Positions 32,354 through 36,894 of a stretch of 36,894 bases of DNA are shown piece after piece; position 1 is the stretch's first letter; every line of letters starts with the position of its first letter. The stretch is from assembly GCA_027624235.1 (NCBI GenBank), contig JAQBYB010000023.1, forward strand, positions 1 to 36,894, given 5' to 3'. The DNA is from Pseudomonadota bacterium (GTDB lineage: Bacteria > Pseudomonadota > Alphaproteobacteria > Rhodospirillales > Casp-alpha2). The notes under the pieces are model-generated. The model was not told the origin of the DNA. It made no database searches and saw only the letters and a program-made list of their open reading frames with translations. Both the position numbers and the translations under genes were made by a program.

Positions 32354-33718
32354 GTGAGCCTTTCGTTTCACCTGCCACAGAACGCTGACCGCTTCGCCGT
32401 CATCAACCAGAGCTTCGTTTCGCGGGGCTACGGCATCTCGACCCGGGACGATGGGCCCAACCGCCTCGCCACGCTGACCATTCGCAAGGAACAAGGAAAG
32501 CAGACGCTCTATTACGGGTTCGTGGTTCTCCGTGGCGAATCCGGCACCGGCAAGGCCGCCGACGATGAGCCGGTCGTTCGGCACTTCAAAATGAGCGACC
32601 CGGAACGCGCCGCTGCCGAGGCGATTATCAAGGGCGCCGAGGCGCAGTCCGCGGACACGGCGAGCTTCGTCGTCCAAGTATTAAAGAGACTTTCCGGGGC
32701 GCAATCGACACAGCCGGCGGCGAAACTCCTGGGCCAAAAGGCAACGACGCGCGAGACCATGGCCGTGGCCGCCAAGATCATGGGTCTGGCGGGCCTGCCG
32801 GCGCGCACCGTACACGGCATCGGGCTTGGGCTCGACCGCCGCCACGCCCAGTTCGAGCACTGGCTCGAGGTTCACGACGGCAGCGCGTGGGTCCCGTTCC
32901 GGGCCGACGCCACCGGCCCCGGCCTGGCCCCGGACCAGTTCGCCTGGTGGCGCGGACCGGCGCCGTTCGCCAAGATCACCGGCGGCGACCTGCCGCAGGT
33001 GGTCACCACCGTCAACCGCGTCCGCACCTCCACCTTGCAGGTGGTCCGCAGCCTCGGCGAATCCGCCAAGGACCCGCTGCTGACGTGGTCGCTCTACAGC
33101 CTGCCGCTACAGACCCAGCTCGTGTTCCGGCTATTGCTGGTGGTGCCGCTCGGCGTCTTTTTGTTGGTGGTTCTCCGCAACGTGGTCGGGGTCAAGACCT
33201 TTGGCACCTTCATGCCGGTTCTGATCGCGCTCGCGTTCCGCGAGACGGGGCTGGCGTGGGGCATCATGCTGTTCACGGTCGTCGTCGCGGGCGGGCTCCT
33301 GGTGCGGCTCTACCTGGAGCACTTGAAGCTTCTGCTGGTGCCGCGCCTCGCCGCCGTGCTGATCGTCGTTATCATGTTGATGGCGGTGCTCAGCCTGATC
33401 AGCCACAAGCTCGGCATCGTCAGCGGCCTGTCGGTGGCGCTGTTCCCGATGGTCATCCTGACCATGACCATCGAGCGCATGTCCGTGGTTTGGGACGAGC
33501 GCGGCGCGATGGAATCGCTAAAGGAAGGGCTCGGCAGCCTGATCGTCGCGGTCCTGTGTTTCTACGCCTTGAGCGCCGACGCCATCGAGCATCTGGCCTT
33601 CGCGTTCCCGGAATTGCTTCTCGTTCTGCTGGCGGCGACGGTCCTGCTGGGCCGGTATTCCGGATACCGGCTGACGGAACTGGCGCGGTTCCGTGTGCTT
33701 GGCGGGAGGCAAGGGTGA
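32354..33718 (+). CDS. Inactive transglutaminase fused to 7 transmembrane helices (UUP1-7TM type)
   Basis: 454 residues from GTG 32354, directly after the in-frame TAG. The first 220 residues form a transglutaminase-like domain (MAVAAKIMGLAGLPARTVHG, then QFEHWLEVHDGSAWVPF) that lacks the catalytic Cys at the expected position, so it is a non-catalytic binding domain. The rest is hydrophobic, with about seven helices starting at LVFRLLLVVPLGVFLLVVL and including GVKTFGTFMPVLIALAFRET. Proteins of this kind occur next to RimK-related ATP-grasp ligases and retropepsin-like proteases. They may present or bind the peptide product at the membrane (inference). Without the N-terminal anchor the topology of the first domain would change. 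The stop overlaps the ligase start (TGATG). Confidence 0.85.
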   Translation: MSLSFHLPQNADRFAVINQSFVSRGYGISTRDDGPNRLATLTIRKEQGKQTLYYGFVVLRGESGTGKAADDEPVVRHFKMSDPERAAAEAIIKGAEAQSADTASFVVQVLKRLSGAQSTQPAAKLLGQKATTRETMAVAAKIMGLAGLPARTVHGIGLGLDRRHAQFEHWLEVHDGSAWVPFRADATGPGLAPDQFAWWRGPAPFAKITGGDLPQVVTTVNRVRTSTLQVVRSLGESAKDPLLTWSLYSLPLQTQLVFRLLLVVPLGVFLLVVLRNVVGVKTFGTFMPVLIALAFRETGLAWGIMLFTVVVAGGLLVRLYLEHLKLLLVPRLAAVLIVVIMLMAVLSLISHKLGIVSGLSVALFPMVILTMTIERMSVVWDERGAMESLKEGLGSLIVAVLCFYALSADAIEHLAFAFPELLLVLLAATVLLGRYSGYRLTELARFRVLGGRQG

Positions 33719-34674
33719 TGTTCGGGATCGCGCGGAGGCTCCGCGACAACGGTGTCCTCGGAATCAACGCCCGCAACGGCAACTACCTGCTGCCCCACAA
33801 TCCGCGCCGGCTTTATCCCCTGGTCGACGACAAGCTGATAACCAAGCGGCTCGCCGAGGGGGTCGGTATCAAGGTGCCGGCGCTCTATGGCGTCATCGAG
33901 TTTCCGAGCCAGGTAAAAACCGTGCACGACATGGTCGCTCTGCACGAAGACTTTGTCGTCAAGCCGGCCCAGGGCAGCGGCGGCGAGGGCATCATCGTGG
34001 TCATGGGCCGGGCGGCAGACAACTATCGGCTTGCCGACGGTTCGCTGATGGATCATCGGGACATGGAGTTCCACCTCAACAACCTGCTCAGCGGTATTTA
34101 CAGTCTCGGCGGCCAGCCCGACAAAATCCTGATCGAATACCGGGTCCTCTTCGATTCGGTGTTTGAGAAAGTCGCCTACCAGGGCATCCCCGATGTCCGC
34201 ATCATCGTCTACTTCGGGTTCCCGGTGATGGCGATGGTGCGCCTGCCGACGCGCTTGTCCAAGGGCAAGGCGAACCTGCACCAGGGCGCCATCGGCGCCG
34301 GCCTCGATATTACCTCTGGCCGGACCCTGACCGCCGTCTGGCGAAACGCAATCGTCGCCGATCACCCGGACACCGGCAACCCGGTCAGCGGCATCCAGGT
34401 GCCCCACTGGGATACGCTCTTGGACATTGCCGCCCGGTCGTGGGAGATGACGGGGCTCGCCTACCAGGGCGTCGACATCGTGCTCGACCGCGACCAGGGG
34501 CCGATGATCCTGGAACTCAACGCCCGGCCCGGCCTCGCCATCCAAATCGCCAACCGGTGCGGGCTGCGGCATCGTCTCGAGAGCGTCGACGAGAACCGGG
34601 CGGCGTTAATCGAAGTCGCTGATCGTATCGCCTTTGCCAAGCAACACTTCGCCGCGCTTCCTTTATCCGGTTGA
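33718..34674 (+). CDS. RimK-related alpha-L-glutamate ligase-like ATP-grasp protein
   Basis: 318 residues from the ATG at 33718, which overlaps the upstream stop as TGATG. The longer frame upstream is only a shadow of the 7TM gene. The ATP-grasp fold is visible: LVDDKLITKRLAEGVGIKVP (N-terminal lobe), the glycine-rich loop KPAQGSGGEGI, and the metal-binding ILELNARPGLAIQIAN. RDNGVLGINARNGNYLLPHN at the beginning is typical of the 'RimK-related glutamate ligase-like' group. Such enzymes join an amino acid, often glutamate, to a carboxylate or peptide using ATP. The acceptor is unknown; no ribosomal S6 connection is implied. It is the third gene of the coupled protease-7TM-ligase unit. Confidence 0.9.
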   Translation: MFGIARRLRDNGVLGINARNGNYLLPHNPRRLYPLVDDKLITKRLAEGVGIKVPALYGVIEFPSQVKTVHDMVALHEDFVVKPAQGSGGEGIIVVMGRAADNYRLADGSLMDHRDMEFHLNNLLSGIYSLGGQPDKILIEYRVLFDSVFEKVAYQGIPDVRIIVYFGFPVMAMVRLPTRLSKGKANLHQGAIGAGLDITSGRTLTAVWRNAIVADHPDTGNPVSGIQVPHWDTLLDIAARSWEMTGLAYQGVDIVLDRDQGPMILELNARPGLAIQIANRCGLRHRLESVDENRAALIEVADRIAFAKQHFAALPLSG

Positions 34675-34798
34675 CCGTTCCACTTCAGTAAGCGGCTCGA
34701 TTTCCGGCGCGTTGCAGGGATCAAGCCCGAGGACCAGCCGCATCATCGCCGATTTCCACGGGCCGAGACCGCCAAGGAACCGATATGTAGCCGTGGTG

Positions 34799-35371
34799 TT
34801 ATTTGCCGCCCATAACGGGCGCTATCCGATCACGGCAGGACGCAATTTTAATGTTCTTAGGGTCGACGATCTCGACATGCATGAATGTCAGTTCAGACAA
34901 TCTTTGCCCCAAGGCAATGACCTCATTGAAACTTTGAATCGGCTCGAGGCTGAACATGGTGCCGAGGCGTCGCCGTACCCGCTCATCAAAGGTTAACGGG
35001 ACGGTGTAGATTGTTCTGCCGATGTTGAAAGTCTCCCGGATGGCGGTCTTGTGCATTTCAGTGCAGCGGTTTTTTGAGTGGACGACGGCATTGCCGTTCG
35101 GGTCGGTGTAACGAAACTGGATCTCAATGAATCCGGTCTTGTTATCGTACCAGACTCCCACCGAAGGCCCCGGCTGCGCCGACGACGAGAGACGGCTGGA
35201 CGCAATAAGGGCCGCCTGCCTAAGCCTTTTTAATCCGGCGTCCAAAACGCTCACCTTTTCCCCGCGGAGGCGTTTTATGACTTCCGATTCGTCGGTGGTC
35301 GCCGAGCTCGCAGGCAGGGACGCAATCGAAACAACCACGAACGCCGCGACACCCATTAGGAAAATCCGCAT
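34799..35371 (-). CDS. Small secreted protein of unknown function
   Basis: 190 residues from the ATG at 35371; a longer frame exists, but this start is followed directly by a Sec signal peptide (MRIFLMGVAAFVVVSIASLP, cleavage near SSA). The mature part is alpha plus beta with only two cysteines, in SKNRCTEMHK and KIASCRDRI, which may form a disulfide. SVGVWYDNKTGFIEIQFRYT and IYTVPLTFDERVRRRLG are its most distinctive stretches. I do not recognise the family. It is convergent with the ATP-grasp ligase gene and downstream of the methyltransferase-ATP-grasp fusion on the same strand (181-base gap), so it might belong to that unit as a periplasmic partner or substrate. Confidence 0.7.
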   Translation of the reverse strand: MRIFLMGVAAFVVVSIASLPASSATTDESEVIKRLRGEKVSVLDAGLKRLRQAALIASSRLSSSAQPGPSVGVWYDNKTGFIEIQFRYTDPNGNAVVHSKNRCTEMHKTAIRETFNIGRTIYTVPLTFDERVRRRLGTMFSLEPIQSFNEVIALGQRLSELTFMHVEIVDPKNIKIASCRDRIAPVMGGK

Positions 35372-35552
35372 CAACAATATACCCCGCTCGTTCGACCCAT
35401 TGGGTGTGGCAAAAAACTCTTGCCCGGCAAGCAACGCAAACAAGGATGAGCGCCAGGAGATCAATTCAGGTTTTAACTCTTTCCCTAGAGTCTTTCTGTC
35501 GGGGGAAATGCTACTGAGCCCTCAATACATCTCATGGCGAAGACACACTGCT

Positions 35553-36894
35553 TCAAACAGTCGCTCTGGCAGAAGTGAGCGAAACAGGGGCGGCCACGGC
35601 CCCTTCGGCGATGGCCCGTCCCTGCGCCGCCTCGACGATCATGCGTAACAATTCGGCGTAGCGATATCCGGCGAAACCCGCCATCAAATTAAGTTTACCG
35701 TCCCAGCACCAGCCTGGATTGGGGTTGACCTCCAACAACTTCACATTGCCGGACGCGTCGGCTCGGTAATCGAAGCGGGCGTAATCGCGGCATCCGAGCC
35801 GCTGGAATAACGTCATCGACCAATCGACCATCCTGCGCTGTTGGTCCTCGGGGATATGGGCCTCGTGAAAGCGGATGTCGCTCCAATAGGGCGAGTCGGG
35901 AAGCCACTTGGATTCGTATCCAAGAATTTTGGGGAGATTTGGGTCGAGGTGGCTGTAATCAACCTCCAGGACCGGCAGCGCGGTCATGCCGAAACCGGGG
36001 TTGCCGATCAGGCCGACGCTGTATTCCGCGCCGGACAGAAACTCCTGCACCAGCACCGCCCGGTCGGGAAGCGTCTGGCGAAGTTCGCTAAGATACGCGA
36101 CCGCTTCGGTCGGGTCGTGCACCACGGCGTCTTTGGTGATGCCGATGGAACTATCGCCATTGCAGGGCTTGATCAGCGCCGGGAAGATCGACGGGATGGT
36201 CGCCGACTGGTCGTCGGCATCGAAGTAGGTTTCCAGCGGCACCGCCACTTCGTAGGCCGCGGCGATGGCGCGAACCTGGGCCTTGTTGTAGCAAAGCCCG
36301 AGCGCCGACGGCCCGGCGCCGCTATAGGGGATATCCAGCATTTCGAGCACCGCCGGCACATGCAGTTCCATCGTCGCTTCGTTGTTGTAGCCTTCGTCGC
36401 ACAGGTTAAGGACAAATGCCGGCCGCTCCTCGCGGAGTGTCTTCAACAGGGCCGAATGGTTGTCGACATAGGTGAAGGAGTATTCGCCGAGCTCCGAGGC
36501 GGCCTCCTTGAAGCGTTTGATGGTGTCGTAATCCTCGGCATTGAACGCGCCGTCCCGTTTGATCGAGTCGGGCAACCGCGGATCGCCGAACACGACGGTG
36601 ACATTCGGGAACGCCGGCCCCCTGGCCCTGCGCTTCGTCGATTGTTCGACGGGGGCGCGGGCGCTGACGATGTAGCGTTGCGCCATCATGCCGAGATCCG
36701 TGCCGCGGGTCGATTGCGCCTTGACCTCGTCGTGAAACCGGACGTCCTTGAAGCCCGCTTTTTCGAGGAGTTTGCGAAGCGGCTCACGGCCATAAAGCCG
36801 TTCGGCGTAGAACTGGTCGGCAATTACGCCCTTTTCGGCGTGGACCACCACTTCGCGGGAAATCAGGCGGTCACGGTTGCCGGAAAGCGAGCGT
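35553..36894 (-). CDS. Methyltransferase / D-Ala-D-Ala-ligase-like ATP-grasp fusion (partial, runs off window)
   Basis: The frame is open to the window edge; at least 446 residues are present and the N-terminus is missing. The visible first part (GNRDRLISREVVVHAEKG, then ADQFYAERLYGREPLRKLLE, then TDLGMMAQRYIVSA) is the end of a SAM-dependent methyltransferase. After a short linker (about 14 residues from SARAP) an ATP-grasp domain begins (FPNVTVVFGDPRLPDSIKRD). It includes LNLCDEGYNNEA, IPYSGAGPSALGLCYNKAQV, IKPCNGDSSIGI and the metal-binding KLLEVNPNPGWCWDGKLNLM, as in D-Ala-D-Ala ligases. A carboxylate-amine ligase working on a methylated or methylatable substrate is expected. A GTG at 36851 could start a shorter product, but the continuing homology upstream argues against it. 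Confidence 0.85.
   Translation of the reverse strand, partial: RSLSGNRDRLISREVVVHAEKGVIADQFYAERLYGREPLRKLLEKAGFKDVRFHDEVKAQSTRGTDLGMMAQRYIVSARAPVEQSTKRRARGPAFPNVTVVFGDPRLPDSIKRDGAFNAEDYDTIKRFKEAASELGEYSFTYVDNHSALLKTLREERPAFVLNLCDEGYNNEATMELHVPAVLEMLDIPYSGAGPSALGLCYNKAQVRAIAAAYEVAVPLETYFDADDQSATIPSIFPALIKPCNGDSSIGITKDAVVHDPTEAVAYLSELRQTLPDRAVLVQEFLSGAEYSVGLIGNPGFGMTALPVLEVDYSHLDPNLPKILGYESKWLPDSPYWSDIRFHEAHIPEDQQRRMVDWSMTLFQRLGCRDYARFDYRADASGNVKLLEVNPNPGWCWDGKLNLMAGFAGYRYAELLRMIVEAAQGRAIAEGAVAAPVSLTSARATV

Noticed and set aside
32887..33717. N-terminal extension of the ATP-grasp ligase frame
   Set aside because: It runs antiparallel in phase under the 7TM gene, is Arg/Pro/Gly-rich junk, and the TGATG-coupled ATG at 33718 starts the conserved sequence.

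Overview
The window (36.9 kb, mostly GC-rich, NNC/NNG-biased codons) looks like a chromosomal segment of a free-living alphaproteobacterium, most plausibly a Rhodospirillales-like marine or aquatic lineage. This is inferred from the gene set (FixJ-type regulator, SoxYZ, PAS_5-like protein, FecR/RTX exoprotein, Atm1 exporter, guaA) and from the Hpt/receiver style. I see no rRNA, tRNA, CRISPR array, integrase or complete transposase.

Layout. 0.15-3.5 kb: a large SAM-domain/class III cyclase/AAA/TPR signalling protein. 3.5-6.3 kb: a debris zone. It holds a 221-bp element with perfect 18-bp terminal inverted repeats, a low-GC sensor histidine kinase, a third copy of the same terminal repeat, a membrane-protein remnant, and an orphan HigA antitoxin whose HigB partner survives only as its last ~22 codons. 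6.25-11.6 kb (minus strand): an operon-like run of aldehyde:ferredoxin oxidoreductase (tungsto/molybdopterin), DUF3604 protein and alpha/beta hydrolase, then a secreted dienelactone-hydrolase-like gene broken by an internal deletion. 12.3-18.2 kb: PAS_5-like protein, guaA, bacteriohemerythrin, a receiver + Hpt pair, and an Atm1-type ABC exporter. 18.3-24.6 kb: a sulfur-metabolism block with a SoxW-like Tat-exported thioredoxin, a secreted TPR protein, soxZ, soxY, a periplasmic DsrE-family protein and a TtrR/TtrS-like two-component system whose sensor has a PhnD-type periplasmic domain. 24.7-28.4 kb: a solitary fliL and, divergently, a 1018-residue FecR/Ig-like/RTX exoprotein. 28.5-31.4 kb: gamma-glutamylcyclotransferase-like protein, LPG-synthase-type membrane protein and a ZntB/CorA transporter. 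31.7-36.9 kb: a translationally coupled cluster of periplasmic retropepsin-like protease, inactive-transglutaminase/7TM protein (interrupted by an in-frame amber codon) and RimK-related ATP-grasp ligase. It converges on a small secreted protein and a methyltransferase-ATP-grasp fusion that runs off the window end.

How the parts may work together. In the sulfur block all genes from ttrS to soxZ lie on one strand. A tetrathionate- or thiosulfate-type sensor driving dsrE-soxYZ is the simplest reading, without soxXA/B/CD in view. The AOR-DUF3604-hydrolase run looks like a small catabolic operon of unknown substrate. The right-hand cluster carries two ATP-grasp enzymes, a protease and an inactive-transglutaminase membrane protein, a combination known from predicted peptide-modification systems; its substrate is unknown and it is the best candidate here for an under-described system. 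At least four loci (higB, the dienelactone-hydrolase-like gene, the membrane-protein remnant, possibly the 7TM gene) show visible decay.
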